A stretch of DNA of 64,000 nt, taken from assembly GCF_003937945.1 (NCBI RefSeq), contig NZ_RSEC01000058.1:372001-436000 (forward strand). The letters run 5' to 3'. The translations under genes were made by a program, and so were the position numbers. Each line of letters begins with the position of its first letter. The stretch's first letter is position 1. Positions 44,788 through 53,893 of the stretch are shown one piece after another. This stretch comes from Amycolatopsis eburnea (GTDB lineage: Bacteria > Actinomycetota > Actinomycetes > Mycobacteriales > Pseudonocardiaceae). The notes below the pieces were generated by a model. It saw only the letters and a list, made by a program, of their open reading frames with translations, was not told the origin of the DNA and did not search any database.

Positions 44788-44851
44788 TGAGCTTCATGTC
44801 CTCGGTGCGGGCGAATTCGGCCAACGGGAAGAACACGGAAGCTCCGCGCAT
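44741..44851 (-). CDS. Possible 36-residue leader ORF overlapping the GTPase start
   Basis: ATG 44851 has an excellent ribosome binding site (AGGAG, 6 nt). The frame encodes MRGASVFFPLAEFARTEDM and then continues through the TTG start of the ribosome-protection-like gene by 47 nt in another frame. Third positions are GC-rich up to the overlap, as expected of real coding sequence. The frame is also open further upstream, so it may instead be the remnant of a lost gene. Translation through the overlap could set GTPase expression, as leader peptides do for some tet and erm genes. Confidence 0.4.
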   Translation of the reverse strand: MRGASVFFPLAEFARTEDMKLIARTQPGNSRARRRR

Positions 44852-44915
44852 GATCAGCTCCTGGGGGGTCGGTTCGGGCCAGTGCAGCAGAACCGCACCG
44901 GGCGAGGCAACCGAT

Positions 44916-45521
44916 TTAGCGGTCGACGGCCAGCCGCACCCCGAGACCGATGAAGATGCCGCCGGTGGCGACCTCGATCCGGCGCAGGTTCCGCTTCCGC
45001 CGCACCCACCCGCAGATCCGGCCGGCGAGCACCCCGACGGCACCGTCGACGAGGAACTCGAAGACGATCAGGATCGCGCCGAGGACCGCGAACTGCAACC
45101 AGACGTGCCCGCGCGCCGGATCGATGAACTGCGGGAGGAAGGCGATGGTGAAGGTGACCATCTTGGGGTTGAGCAGGTTGGTGAGCAGCCCGCTGAGGTA
45201 GGCCCGTTCGGACTTCCGCTCGACGAGCGGCTTCCGGTTCCGGATGGCCTGCACGCCGAGGTAGATGAGGTAGCCGGCCCCGGCGATCCGCACCACGGTG
45301 AAGGCCACGGGCACCGCGGCGAACAGCGCGGCGAGCCCGGCCGCGGCGACGGCGACGTGGACGGCCTCGCTGGTGGCGACCCCGGCGGTGGCGAGCAGCC
45401 CGGCTTTCGGCCCGCCGCGCATGCCGCAGCCGAGGATGAAGAGCATGTCCGGCCCGGGTGTCACCATGGCGATGATCGTGGTGGCGACGAAGGCCAGGAG
45501 GAGGTGCGGATCGACCGGCAT
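44916..45521 (-). CDS. LysE/RhtB-family amino acid exporter
   Basis: A 201-residue membrane protein with five to six helices. The family start motif VTPGPDMLFILGCGMRGG, the GYLIYLGVQAIR helix and the LTNLLNPKMVTFTIAFLPQF signature define LysE/RhtB efflux proteins for amino acids or small metabolites. Both neighbours upstream and downstream are in the same orientation but separated by gaps. Confidence 0.9.
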   Translation of the reverse strand: MPVDPHLLLAFVATTIIAMVTPGPDMLFILGCGMRGGPKAGLLATAGVATSEAVHVAVAAAGLAALFAAVPVAFTVVRIAGAGYLIYLGVQAIRNRKPLVERKSERAYLSGLLTNLLNPKMVTFTIAFLPQFIDPARGHVWLQFAVLGAILIVFEFLVDGAVGVLAGRICGWVRRKRNLRRIEVATGGIFIGLGVRLAVDR

Positions 45522-45590
45522 GGGCCGATCCTGACACGCTCCCCGCGGGCGGCGAACTCCTTTTCCGAGCTCAGCCGCAGCCTTGCGGTT

Positions 45591-45643
45591 GTCTTGAATG
45601 AGTCATTCAGGTCTTCGGAGGTCTTGAATGACTCATTCAAGAC
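45591..45643. repeat. Palindromic repeat upstream of lysE
   Basis: GTCTTGAATGAGTCATTCA (45591-45609) and its exact complement (45625-45643) flank 15 nt. Each arm contains its own TGAATGA/TCATTCA palindrome. On the plus strand it is followed by TTTT. Confidence 0.65.
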
Positions 45644-45825
45644 TTTTGCCGAGCCGCTGGTACTCAAGCCGAGGGCTGAGGACTGAGGACTGCGCGACCC
45701 TTCGTGGAGGCCCGGCCAGCCGGACCGCAAGCCCGGGCGGCCCCCGCCCTCCCTGGGGGCGTGCCCTTGGCCAGTCTATCGGCGCCGGCCGACGAAAAGC
45801 CGGGAACAGCGGCGATCGCGCTTGC

Positions 45826-45855
45826 TTGTCCACAGCCCTGCCGGGTTGTGGACAA
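45826..45855. promoter_or_regulatory. Pair of inverted DnaA boxes
   Basis: TTGTCCACA (45826-45834, plus strand) and the same sequence on the minus strand (45847-45855) are exact matches to the actinobacterial DnaA box, 12 nt apart. They lie 6 nt past the stop of the flavoenzyme gene, where they can also form a hairpin. Confidence 0.5.
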
Positions 45856-45860
45856 CGCCC

Positions 45861-46820
45861 TCAGCCGCGCAGAGCCGCCGCCACCCGGCCCGCGTCCTCG
45901 ATGCCCCGCTCCGGCGGTTCCTCCGGCAACGGCAGCAGCACCACCGACCCGCTCCCGGCCTCGTGCAGCGCCCGCACCGACGCGACGCACTCCTCCAGTG
46001 AACCGCAGACGGCCAGCTTCCCCAGCCACTCCGGTTGCAGTCCGGCCGCCAATTCGTCCACTGTGGACGCAGAATCGACCAGCGCCAGCAGCTCCGCGGC
46101 GAACGGCAAACCCTCCACCTGCACCCGCGCGCCCGGGGTCAGCGACTCCGCCACCGTCCGGCGCGCGCGGTCGCGGTCGCCCAGTGCCAGCCAGTTGTAC
46201 GTCGCCAGTGCGTGGGGACCGGTGGCCGCGATGTCCGCCAGTGCCGTGCGGACGAACTCCGGCGGGGACGGCTCGGCCAGGATCGTGCCGTCCGCCACCG
46301 CGCCGGCCAGCGCCAGGGACTTCGGGCGGCGGACCCCGGCCAGCAGCGGAGGCACGGAGGAAGGCGGGAACACCAGCTCGACCTCGTCCAGGGAGACGTG
46401 CCGCCCGGTCATCGAGACCCGCTCGCCCGCCAGCAGCCGGCGGACCGCGACCAGCGTTTCCTCCAGGGCCGCCAGCTGCGAAGCCGGGTACGCGCCGATC
46501 TGGCGCATCCACGACGCGACGCCGTGGCCGAAGCCGCCGATCAGGCGGCCCGGGTGCAGCTCGGCCAGCGCCGCGAGCTCCATCGCCGCGATCGCCGGGT
46601 TGCGCGCGACCGCCGGGAGCACGCCGATGCCGACCTTGATCGTCGACGTCACCGCCAGCGCGGTCGCAACCGTCGCGATGCCTGCCGCCCAGAAGCAGTC
46701 CTCGACGAGCCAGACCTCGTCGAGGCCGGCGGCTTCGGCCTGCCGGGCCAGCTCGACCAGCTTGGCCGGCGGCTGCTCACGGTTGATCCGGACGCCTACG
46801 GACGTCGTCGGTGCGTACAT
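45861..46820 (-). CDS. LLM-class flavin/F420-dependent oxidoreductase
   Basis: A 319-residue luciferase-like TIM-barrel protein: GLDEVWLVEDCFWAAG, VGIGVLPAVARNPAIAAMELAALAEL (given as landmark ends), RLIGGFGHGVASWMRQIG and GVRRPKSLALAGAVADGTIL. The family uses F420 or FMN; the cofactor cannot be settled by eye. AGGAGT lies 6 nt before ATG 46820. The next upstream gene, a GNAT, is 14 nt away, suggesting an operon. Confidence 0.85.
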   Translation of the reverse strand: MYAPTTSVGVRINREQPPAKLVELARQAEAAGLDEVWLVEDCFWAAGIATVATALAVTSTIKVGIGVLPAVARNPAIAAMELAALAELHPGRLIGGFGHGVASWMRQIGAYPASQLAALEETLVAVRRLLAGERVSMTGRHVSLDEVELVFPPSSVPPLLAGVRRPKSLALAGAVADGTILAEPSPPEFVRTALADIAATGPHALATYNWLALGDRDRARRTVAESLTPGARVQVEGLPFAAELLALVDSASTVDELAAGLQPEWLGKLAVCGSLEECVASVRALHEAGSGSVVLLPLPEEPPERGIEDAGRVAAALRG

Positions 46821-46834
46821 CGGGCGACTCCTGT

Positions 46835-47353
46835 TCAGATCCGCGAAAAAGCCGGCGCGTACTCGAACGCGCCGGCCTGGGTGGACTTGTACCCCGTCAG
46901 CGTCCGGGCCTGGAAGTACTTGCCCCAGGCCGGATCCGGCGCGGTGATCGAGAGCGTCGACGCGGTGACGAAGCCGAACCGCGCGTAGTACGCCGGGTTG
47001 CCGAGCAGGACGACGAGGCCGTGACCGAGCGCGTCCGCCGCGCCGAGGACCGCGTGCATCAGAGCCGACCCGACACCACGAGCCTGGTGCCCGGGCAGCA
47101 CGCCGAGCGGGCCGAGGCCGACCGCGGCCGCCGGGTCGTCGCCGATCCGGGCGCGGCTGCAGCAGACGTGCCCGACGACCTCGCCGTCGTGGAGCGCGAC
47201 CAGGGACAGCGCGTCGATCAGGTCGCCCTCGGCTCTCAGGTCGTCGACGAGCGGCGCCTCGATCGGCGTCACGCCCGCTTCGCGCCGGAAGGCTTCGCTG
47301 TGCACGCGGTGAATGGCGGACTGGTCGGCCGGGGTCTCGCGACGGATCAGCAT
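46835..47353 (-). CDS. GNAT-family N-acetyltransferase
   Basis: A 172-residue acetyltransferase of the YhbS type: MLIRRETPADQSAIHRVH, acetyl-CoA loop LPGHQARGVGSALM, and VVLLGNPAYYARFGF, a stretch typical of this subfamily. AAGGTGA precedes the ATG at 47353. It is probably cotranscribed with the flavin oxidoreductase. Substrate unknown. Confidence 0.87.
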   Translation of the reverse strand: MLIRRETPADQSAIHRVHSEAFRREAGVTPIEAPLVDDLRAEGDLIDALSLVALHDGEVVGHVCCSRARIGDDPAAAVGLGPLGVLPGHQARGVGSALMHAVLGAADALGHGLVVLLGNPAYYARFGFVTASTLSITAPDPAWGKYFQARTLTGYKSTQAGAFEYAPAFSRI

Positions 47354-47583
47354 GGCCGTCACCTTGCCGCGAACCGGGGCCGAGCGGAAATCGTTTTCGC
47401 GGGCAGACTTTGGTAGGGGACCGTTCGAGTGGTCTTGAACTGCCCAAACCGGACGATCTACCGATCTGGGTGAGGCCGACCTACAGTTCGTCCACGTTCC
47501 ACGTGAACGCGCTTCACGTCTCACCCCTGGCGACCCGGCGGCCGTGCACCGCCCGGTCGACCCTGCCCAGAAAGGGACGAACC

Positions 47584-49125
47584 ATGCGCCTGGTGACCAA
47601 GATCGGGGTCGTCGCCGCCGTTTCGGCGTTGACCGCCTTGAGCGGCAACGCCGTCGCGACGGCGAGCGAAGGAACGATCGTCGGGGCCGGCGGCGCCGAT
47701 GCCGTCAAGGACAGCTACATCGTCGTGTTCAAGGACGGCACGGCGGCGGAAAGCAAGGCGAAGGAAGTCACGAGCCGCCACGGCGGCACGGTCGCGCGGA
47801 CGTTCTCCGCGGCGCTGCGCGGCTTCACCGGCACGATGTCCGAGACCCAGGCCAAGCGCATCGCCGCCGACCCCGCGGTGTCCACTGTGGAGCAGAACAG
47901 GGTCGTGCGGGCGAGCGCCGACCAGCTGAACCCGCCGTCGTGGGGCCTGGACCGGGTCGACCAGCGGAACCTGCCGCTCGACCAGAAGTACAGCTACAGC
48001 ACGACGGCGTCGAACGTGCACGCGTACGTGATCGACACCGGCATCAACCTCACGCACAGCACCTTCGGCGGCCGCGCGACGTCGGGCTACGACTTCGTCG
48101 ACAACGACAGCAACGCCACCGACTGCCAGGGCCACGGCACGCACGTCGCCGGCACCATCGGCGGCTCGCAGTACGGCCTGGCCAAGGAGGTCAAGCTGGT
48201 CGCCGTGCGCGTGCTCAACTGCAGCGGCTCCGGCACGACCGCCGGCGTCATCTCCGGCGTCGACTGGGTGACGGCGAACGCGATCAAGCCCGCCGTCGCG
48301 AACATGAGCCTCGGCGGCGGCGCCTCGAGCACGCTCGACTCCGCCGTGCAGCGCTCGATCAACGCCGGCATCACCTACGGCCTCGCGGCGGGCAACGACA
48401 ACGGCGCCAACGCCTGCAACGGCTCCCCGGGCCGCGTCGCGGCGGGCATCACCGTCGGCGCGACGACGTCCACCGACGCCCGCGCGAGCTACTCCAACAT
48501 CGGCTCCTGCCTCGACATCTTCGCGCCGGGCAGCGGCATCACGTCGTCGTGGATCGGCAGCTCCACCGCCACCAACACGATCAGCGGCACGTCGATGGCG
48601 ACCCCGCACGTCGTCGGCGCGGCGGCGCTGTACCTGGCCACCAACACCGGCGCGACGCCGCAGCAGGTCCGCGACGCCCTCGTCGCGAACGGCACCACGG
48701 GCAAGGTGACCAACGCCGGCACCGGTTCGCCGAACGTCCTGCTCTACACCGGCACCGGCACGACCCCGCCGCCGCCGACCTGCGGCACCGTCACCAACGG
48801 CACCGACGTCGCCATCCCCGACCGCGGCGCCGCGGTGACCAGCTCGGTGAGCGTCTCGGGCTGCAACCGCAACGCGTCCGCGACGACGGCCGTGGAAGTC
48901 CACATCGTCCACACCTACGTCGGCGACCTGGTGATCGACCTGGTCGCGCCGGACGGGTCGGCATACCGGCTGAAGAACTCCAGCAGCGACTCCTCCGACA
49001 ACATCAACACGACCTACAGCGCGAACGTCTCCGGTGAAGCCGCGAACGGCACCTGGTCCCTGCGGGTCCAGGACGTCGCCTCGCTCGACACCGGGCGCAT
49101 CGACAGCTGGTCGCTGACCGTCTGA
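47584..49125 (+). CDS. Secreted subtilisin-like serine protease with P-domain
   Basis: A 513-residue secreted S8 protease. Signal peptide about residues 1-28; I9-type inhibitor propeptide about 44-109 (SYIVVFKDGTAAESK); catalytic domain with Asp151 (VIDTGINLTH), His184 (GHGTHVAGT) and Ser337 (SGTSMATPHV); a Pro/Thr linker; and a C-terminal proprotein-convertase P-domain (IPDRGAAVTSSVSVSG ... WSLRVQDVASLDTGRIDSW). It is close to streptogrisin-unrelated aqualysin/proteinase-K-type enzymes. AAAGGGA precedes ATG. Confidence 0.93.
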   Translation: MRLVTKIGVVAAVSALTALSGNAVATASEGTIVGAGGADAVKDSYIVVFKDGTAAESKAKEVTSRHGGTVARTFSAALRGFTGTMSETQAKRIAADPAVSTVEQNRVVRASADQLNPPSWGLDRVDQRNLPLDQKYSYSTTASNVHAYVIDTGINLTHSTFGGRATSGYDFVDNDSNATDCQGHGTHVAGTIGGSQYGLAKEVKLVAVRVLNCSGSGTTAGVISGVDWVTANAIKPAVANMSLGGGASSTLDSAVQRSINAGITYGLAAGNDNGANACNGSPGRVAAGITVGATTSTDARASYSNIGSCLDIFAPGSGITSSWIGSSTATNTISGTSMATPHVVGAAALYLATNTGATPQQVRDALVANGTTGKVTNAGTGSPNVLLYTGTGTTPPPPTCGTVTNGTDVAIPDRGAAVTSSVSVSGCNRNASATTAVEVHIVHTYVGDLVIDLVAPDGSAYRLKNSSSDSSDNINTTYSANVSGEAANGTWSLRVQDVASLDTGRIDSWSLTV

Positions 49126-49180
49126 GTGGTTTGTACCGAAAGGCCCGCCCCGGTAGCACGAATGGCCTAGTGTCCGGTTC

Positions 49181-49885
49181 GTGCAGCAAGGACCCCAGTA
49201 CCCGTACCCGCAGCAGCCCTACCCCCAGCAGCAGTACCCCGGCTACCCGCCGCCGAAGTCCGGCGGGAAGACGGTGCTGGTGGTCGTGCTGGTCGCGGTC
49301 GGCGTGCTCGTCCTGGCCGGGGCGGGTGTCGGCGCGTTCTTCCTCCTGACGGCCGACGACAAGCCTTCGACCGCCGCACCGCCCACGACGTCGGCGACCG
49401 GCGAGCCGGACAAGTACACGTCGTTGCCGCGCTGCAGCGAGGTCGGCAGCCGGATGAAGAACCTGCCGCCGCTGACCCGCGACGACGCCCCGGAACCCGC
49501 GGGCGGCTCGGACGACCAGCTCGAGATGACCTCGCTGAGCTGCTCCTGGATGAAGTCCGGCTCGTCGTCGGGCACGGTGACGATGTACCTGTCGGAGTCG
49601 AAGCAGAAGGGCTCCGGCGCGGGTACCCGCTATGCGGCGGCGGGCTACGAAAACGCGGTCGAGGACGGCGCGAAGCCGATCACCGCGGGCATCGGCCAGG
49701 CGACCAAGGCGGCCGACGTCGACTTCGACAGCGGGCGGACCCTGCAGTGCGGGGTGCGGTTCTACCAGGGGAACGTCGACGTCATCGTGATCGTCTCGGC
49801 ACCCGACGAGACGGACCGGGACATCGCCCGCTGCCGCCGCAACGCCCACAACCTGGCGAAGGCGGCTTCCGAATCGCTCAGCTGA
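49181..49885 (+). CDS. Membrane-anchored protein with Pro/Gln/Tyr-rich N-terminus
   Basis: A 234-residue protein. The cytosolic first 25 residues are repeats of YPQQPYPQQQYPGYPPP type. One transmembrane helix (VLVVVLVAVGVLVLAGAGVGAFFLL) follows, and then an extracytoplasmic domain of about 170 residues with paired cysteines (CSEV, CSWM, CGVRF, CRRN). It resembles DUF3558-like exported proteins in outline but was not identified. GTG start. A terminator follows at once. Confidence 0.65.
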   Translation: MQQGPQYPYPQQPYPQQQYPGYPPPKSGGKTVLVVVLVAVGVLVLAGAGVGAFFLLTADDKPSTAAPPTTSATGEPDKYTSLPRCSEVGSRMKNLPPLTRDDAPEPAGGSDDQLEMTSLSCSWMKSGSSSGTVTMYLSESKQKGSGAGTRYAAAGYENAVEDGAKPITAGIGQATKAADVDFDSGRTLQCGVRFYQGNVDVIVIVSAPDETDRDIARCRRNAHNLAKAASESLS

Positions 49886-49889
49886 ACGG

Positions 49890-49924
49890 CGAAGGCCCCC
49901 GCACCGGAAGCGCGGGGGCCTTCG
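49890..49924. terminator. Terminator between convergent genes
   Basis: CGAAGGCCCCCGC (49890-49902) pairs exactly with 49912-49924 around a 9-nt loop. It lies between the membrane protein gene and the 3' end of kgd. The stem matches that at 26721-26752. Confidence 0.8.
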
Positions 49925-49936
49925 TCGTTCAAGCGA

Positions 49937-52900
49937 TCAGTCGAACGCCTTCGCGATCAGCGCCTTCTGCTCGACCTCGTGCACCTTCGACGAACCCGCC
50001 GACGGGGCCGCCATCGGGCGGCGCGAGACGACCTGCAGGCCCGAGAGCAGCTCCGGGAACTTCCGGGGCAGGTTCAGGCCGAAGAACGGCCACGCGCCCT
50101 GGTTTTCCGGCTCCTCCTGGACCCACGCGACCTGCTGCGCGTTCGAGTACCGCTCCAGCGCCGCGACCAGCTTCTTCTTCGGCAGCGGGTAGTACTGCTC
50201 GATCCGCACGATCGCGACGTCGTGCGCCTCGCGCTTCGCCCGCTCCGCGACCAGCTCCCAGTACAGCTTCCCGGAGGTCAGCAGCACCTTGCGGATCTTC
50301 GCCGGGTCCGGCGTCGTGTCGTCGATGACCGACATGAACCGGCTCTCGCCGGTGAAGTCCTCGACCTGCGACGTCGCGGCCTTGTTGCGCAGCATCGACT
50401 TCGGCGTGAAGACGACCAGCGGGCGCTGGATGCCGTCGAGGGCGTGCCGGCGCAGCAGGTGGAAGTAGTTCGCCGGGGTCGACGGGACCGCCACCGTCAT
50501 CGAGCCCTCCGCGCACAGCGAGAGGAACCGCTCGATGCGGCCGGAGGTGTGGTCCGGGCCCTGGCCCTCGTGGCCGTGCGGCAGCAGCAGCACGACGTCC
50601 GAGCGCTGGCCCCACTTCGCCTCGCCCGAGGAGATGTACTCGTCGATGACGGTCTGCGCGCCGTTGACGAAGTCACCGAACTGCGCTTCCCACATCACGA
50701 GCGACTCGGGGTTGGCGACCGAGTAGCCGTACTCGAAGCCGACGGCCGCGTACTCCGACAGCGCGGAGTCGTAGATCATCACGCGGCCCTGGCCCTCGGC
50801 CAGGTTCTGCAGCGGCGCGTACTCCTGGCCGGTCTTGCGGTCGATGAAGACCGAGTGCCGCTGGGTGAACGTGCCGCGGCGGGAGTCCTGGCCGGACAGC
50901 CGCACCAGGCGGCTCTCCATCGCCAGCGACCCGAACGCGAGCAGCTCGCCGAACGCCCAGTCGATGTCGCCCTCGCGGGACATCTTGTGGCGGCGCTCCA
51001 TGACCGGCTTGACGCGCGGGTGCGGCGTGAAGCCCTCCGGCACGTTCACGAACGCGTCGCCGATGCGCTCGATGACCTCGTTGGTGACCGCGGTCGGCAC
51101 CTTCGCCGGCACCTGCTGCTCCTCCTCGACCGAGGGGCTCGCCTTCGCCGGGTGCTTCTCCAGCTCCCGGACCTCGTTGAAGACGTGCTCCAGCTGGCTC
51201 GAGAAGTCGCGCAGCGCGGCCTCGGCCTCCTCGACGGAGATGTCGCCGCGGCCGATCAGCGACTCGGTGTAGGTCTTCCGCACCGAACGCTTGGTGTCGA
51301 TGATGTCGTACATCGCCGGCTGCGTCATCGAGGGGTCGTCGCCCTCGTTGTGGCCGCGGCGGCGGTAGCAGATCAGGTCGATGACGACGTCCTTGTGGAA
51401 CGCCTGCCGGTACTCGACGGCCAGCTTGGCCACCCAGTGCGCGGCCTCGGGGTCGTCGCCGTTCACGTGGAAGATCGGCGAGCCGATCATCTTCGCGACG
51501 TCGGTGGCGTACTGCGACGAGCGCGAGTGCTCCGGCGCGGTGGTGAAGCCGACCTGGTTGTTGACGATCACGTGCACGGTGCCGCCGGTGCGGTACCCGC
51601 GCAGCAGCGACAGGTTCAGCGTCTCGGCGACGACGCCCTGGCCCGCGAAGGCCGCGTCGCCGTGCATCAGGACCGGCAGCACGGTGTAGCCCTCGCCGCC
51701 CTTGTCCAGGAGGTCCTGCTTCGCGCGGACGATGCCCTCGAGGACCGGGTCCACGGTCTCCAGGTGCGACGGGTTCGCCGTCAGCGACACCTTCGTCTCG
51801 CCGTCGCCGAACATGCGGAAGTACTTGCCCTCGGCGCCGAGGTGGTACTTCACGTCACCGGAACCGTGCGCCTGGCCCGGGTCGAGGTTGCCCTCGAACT
51901 CCTGGAAGATCTGGCTGATCGGCTTGCCGACGATGTTGGCCAGCACGTTCAGCCGGCCGCGGTGCGGCATGCCGATGACGACCTCGTCGAGCTCGTGCTC
52001 GGCGGCCTTGTCGAGCAGCGTGTCGAGCAGCGGGATCGCCGTCTCGCCGCCCTCCAGCGAGAAGCGCTTCTGGCCGACGTACTTGGTCTGCAGGAACGTC
52101 TCGAACGCCTCGGCGGCGTTCAGCTTCGAGAGCACGTACTTCTGGACCGCGGGGTCCGGCTTCTCGTGCGGGATCTCGACGCGCTCCTGGATCCAGCGGC
52201 GCTCCTCGGGGTCGAGGATGTGCGTGTACTCGATGCCGACCGTGCGGCAGTACGAGTTGCGCAGCACGCCGAGGATGTCGCGCAGCTTCATCCGCTCCTG
52301 GCCGGCGAAGCCGCCGACCGGGAACTCGCGGTCGAGGTCCCACAGCGTCAGGCCGTGGGACAGCACGTCCAGGTCGGCGTGGCTGCGCTGGCGGTAGTTC
52401 AGCGGGTCGGTGTCGGCCATCAGGTGACCGCGCATCCGGAACGCGTCGATCAGCTCGATCACGCGCGCGGTCTTGTCGACCGGGCCCTCGGGGATGTCGG
52501 CGACCCAGCGGATCGGCTCGTACGGCAGGCGCAGGCTGGTGAAGACGTCGTCGTAGAAGCCGTCTTCGCCGAGCAGCAGCTGGTGGATGCGCTTGAGGAA
52601 CTCGCCGGACTCCGCGCCCTGGATGATGCGGTGGTCGTAGGTCGAGGTCAGCGTCATGATCTTGCTGATGCCGAGGTCGACCAGCGTCTTCTCGCTGGTG
52701 CCCTCGAACGCCGCCGGGTACTGCATGGCGCCGACGCCGATGATGGCGCCCTGGCCGGCCTGCAGGCGCGGCACCGAGTGGTTGGTGCCGATGCCGCCCG
52801 GGTTGGTCAGCGAGATCGTGGTGCCCGCGAAGTCGTCCGCGGTGAGCTTGTTGTTGCGGGCCTTCTTGACGATGTCCTCGTAGGCCTGCCAGAACTGCAG

Positions 52901-53635
52901 GAACGTCATGTCCTCGACGCTCTTGACCGAGGCGACGACGAGGTTGCGGGACCCGTCCTTGCCCTTCATGTCGATGGCGAGCCCGAAGTTGACGTGCTCC
53001 GGCGTGATCGCGAACGGCTTGCCGTCGATCTGCTGGTAGTGCCGGTTGAGGTTCGGGAAGTCCTTCAGCGCGCGCACCATGGCGTAGCCGATGAGGTGCG
53101 TGAAGGAGATCTTGCCGCCGCGCGTGCGCTTGAGGTGGTTGTTGATGACGATGCGGTTGTCCGCCATCAGCTTGGCCGGGACCGCGCGCACGCTGGTCGC
53201 GGTGGGGACGCTCAGCGAAGCGTCCATGTTCTTCGCGATGGCGGCCGCGGCACCGCGCAGCTGCTTCGACTCCGGCTCTTCCTTCTTCGCGTCGGCCTTC
53301 GGCTCGGCCTTCGCCGCGGCGGGCTTCGCGGGCTCGGCCTTCGGCGCCGGCTTCGCGGGAGCCTTCGCGGGCGCGGCCTGCTTGGCCGCCGACTCCGCGT
53401 TCCGCACGGCCTTGGCCGACGGCTGCGCCGCCTGGCCGTTGGTGGCGGGCTTGGCTTCCGCCTGCTGCCGGGCGTTGTCCGCCTTGGCCTGCGCGTTCTG
53501 CGTCGGCTTGAAGTCCGCGAAGAAGTCGTGCCAGGCGGCATCGACTGAGGAAGGGTCGGCGAGGAACTGGTCGTACATCTCTTCGACCAGCCACTCGTTG
53601 GGGCCGAACTGTGACGCAGGGCTGCTGCTGGACAC
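49937..53635 (-). CDS. kgd: Multifunctional 2-oxoglutarate metabolism enzyme Kgd (E1/E2)
   Basis: A 1232-residue fusion of the kind found in actinobacteria. An N-terminal E1 helper helix (PNEWLVEEMYDQFLADP), an Ala/Lys/Pro-rich linker (residues 45-115), an E2 succinyltransferase-like domain with TYDHRIIQGAESGEF, and E1 thiamine-diphosphate domains (HRGRLNVLANI, RRRGHNEGDDPSMTQP, DQVL-type transketolase region) follow. It decarboxylates 2-oxoglutarate in the TCA cycle and is inhibited in relatives by GarA. There is no lipoyl domain, as expected. GTG start. Length agrees with the mycobacterial enzyme. Confidence 0.95.
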   Translation of the reverse strand: MSSSSPASQFGPNEWLVEEMYDQFLADPSSVDAAWHDFFADFKPTQNAQAKADNARQQAEAKPATNGQAAQPSAKAVRNAESAAKQAAPAKAPAKPAPKAEPAKPAAAKAEPKADAKKEEPESKQLRGAAAAIAKNMDASLSVPTATSVRAVPAKLMADNRIVINNHLKRTRGGKISFTHLIGYAMVRALKDFPNLNRHYQQIDGKPFAITPEHVNFGLAIDMKGKDGSRNLVVASVKSVEDMTFLQFWQAYEDIVKKARNNKLTADDFAGTTISLTNPGGIGTNHSVPRLQAGQGAIIGVGAMQYPAAFEGTSEKTLVDLGISKIMTLTSTYDHRIIQGAESGEFLKRIHQLLLGEDGFYDDVFTSLRLPYEPIRWVADIPEGPVDKTARVIELIDAFRMRGHLMADTDPLNYRQRSHADLDVLSHGLTLWDLDREFPVGGFAGQERMKLRDILGVLRNSYCRTVGIEYTHILDPEERRWIQERVEIPHEKPDPAVQKYVLSKLNAAEAFETFLQTKYVGQKRFSLEGGETAIPLLDTLLDKAAEHELDEVVIGMPHRGRLNVLANIVGKPISQIFQEFEGNLDPGQAHGSGDVKYHLGAEGKYFRMFGDGETKVSLTANPSHLETVDPVLEGIVRAKQDLLDKGGEGYTVLPVLMHGDAAFAGQGVVAETLNLSLLRGYRTGGTVHVIVNNQVGFTTAPEHSRSSQYATDVAKMIGSPIFHVNGDDPEAAHWVAKLAVEYRQAFHKDVVIDLICYRRRGHNEGDDPSMTQPAMYDIIDTKRSVRKTYTESLIGRGDISVEEAEAALRDFSSQLEHVFNEVRELEKHPAKASPSVEEEQQVPAKVPTAVTNEVIERIGDAFVNVPEGFTPHPRVKPVMERRHKMSREGDIDWAFGELLAFGSLAMESRLVRLSGQDSRRGTFTQRHSVFIDRKTGQEYAPLQNLAEGQGRVMIYDSALSEYAAVGFEYGYSVANPESLVMWEAQFGDFVNGAQTVIDEYISSGEAKWGQRSDVVLLLPHGHEGQGPDHTSGRIERFLSLCAEGSMTVAVPSTPANYFHLLRRHALDGIQRPLVVFTPKSMLRNKAATSQVEDFTGESRFMSVIDDTTPDPAKIRKVLLTSGKLYWELVAERAKREAHDVAIVRIEQYYPLPKKKLVAALERYSNAQQVAWVQEEPENQGAWPFFGLNLPRKFPELLSGLQVVSRRPMAAPSAGSSKVHEVEQKALIAKAFD

Positions 53636-53893
53636 GGCTGGGGCTCGCCTCTATCCGTCTCGATCTCGATCTTGAATCCGCTGATGCGCCTACCAGGCTA
53701 ACCCCCTCGGTGACCGCGATGTGATGGAACCGGCCTGTGTGAGGCGTGGCGCACTAGGGGATCGGTCACTGACTCGATCAAGATGTGCTAAGGGAACCTT
53801 AAGCGCTGGACCCGGTACAGCGTTCGCGGTGTCTTTTTTCCCGGTTCGCCCGGCTGCCGCCGGACGTTCACCGCCGCGGTTTCCACTGGAGGG
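53636..53893. promoter_or_regulatory. Divergent region upstream of kgd
   Basis: A 258-nt gap between the leftward kgd and a small rightward gene. The near-palindrome GCTAAGGGAACCTTAAGC at 53787-53804 is the only notable structure; no confident promoter was seen. Confidence 0.3.

Larger units (their letters stand above)
45522..45860. other. Intergenic region with repeats and DnaA boxes
   Basis: A 339-nt gap between lysE and the flavoenzyme gene, with no coding signal. It holds a 19-bp inverted repeat at 45591-45643, a short tandem TGAGGACTGAGGACTG near 45676-45692, and two inverted DnaA boxes at 45826-45855. Confidence 0.5.

Noticed and set aside
45826..45855. Chromosomal origin of replication
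   Set aside because: Only two DnaA boxes, no AT-rich unwinding region and no dnaA, dnaN or recF nearby.
49979..53548. 1189-residue open frame antisense to kgd
   Set aside because: Same artefact of high third-position GC; composition is repetitive Arg/Val/Leu/Asp and kgd is unambiguous.
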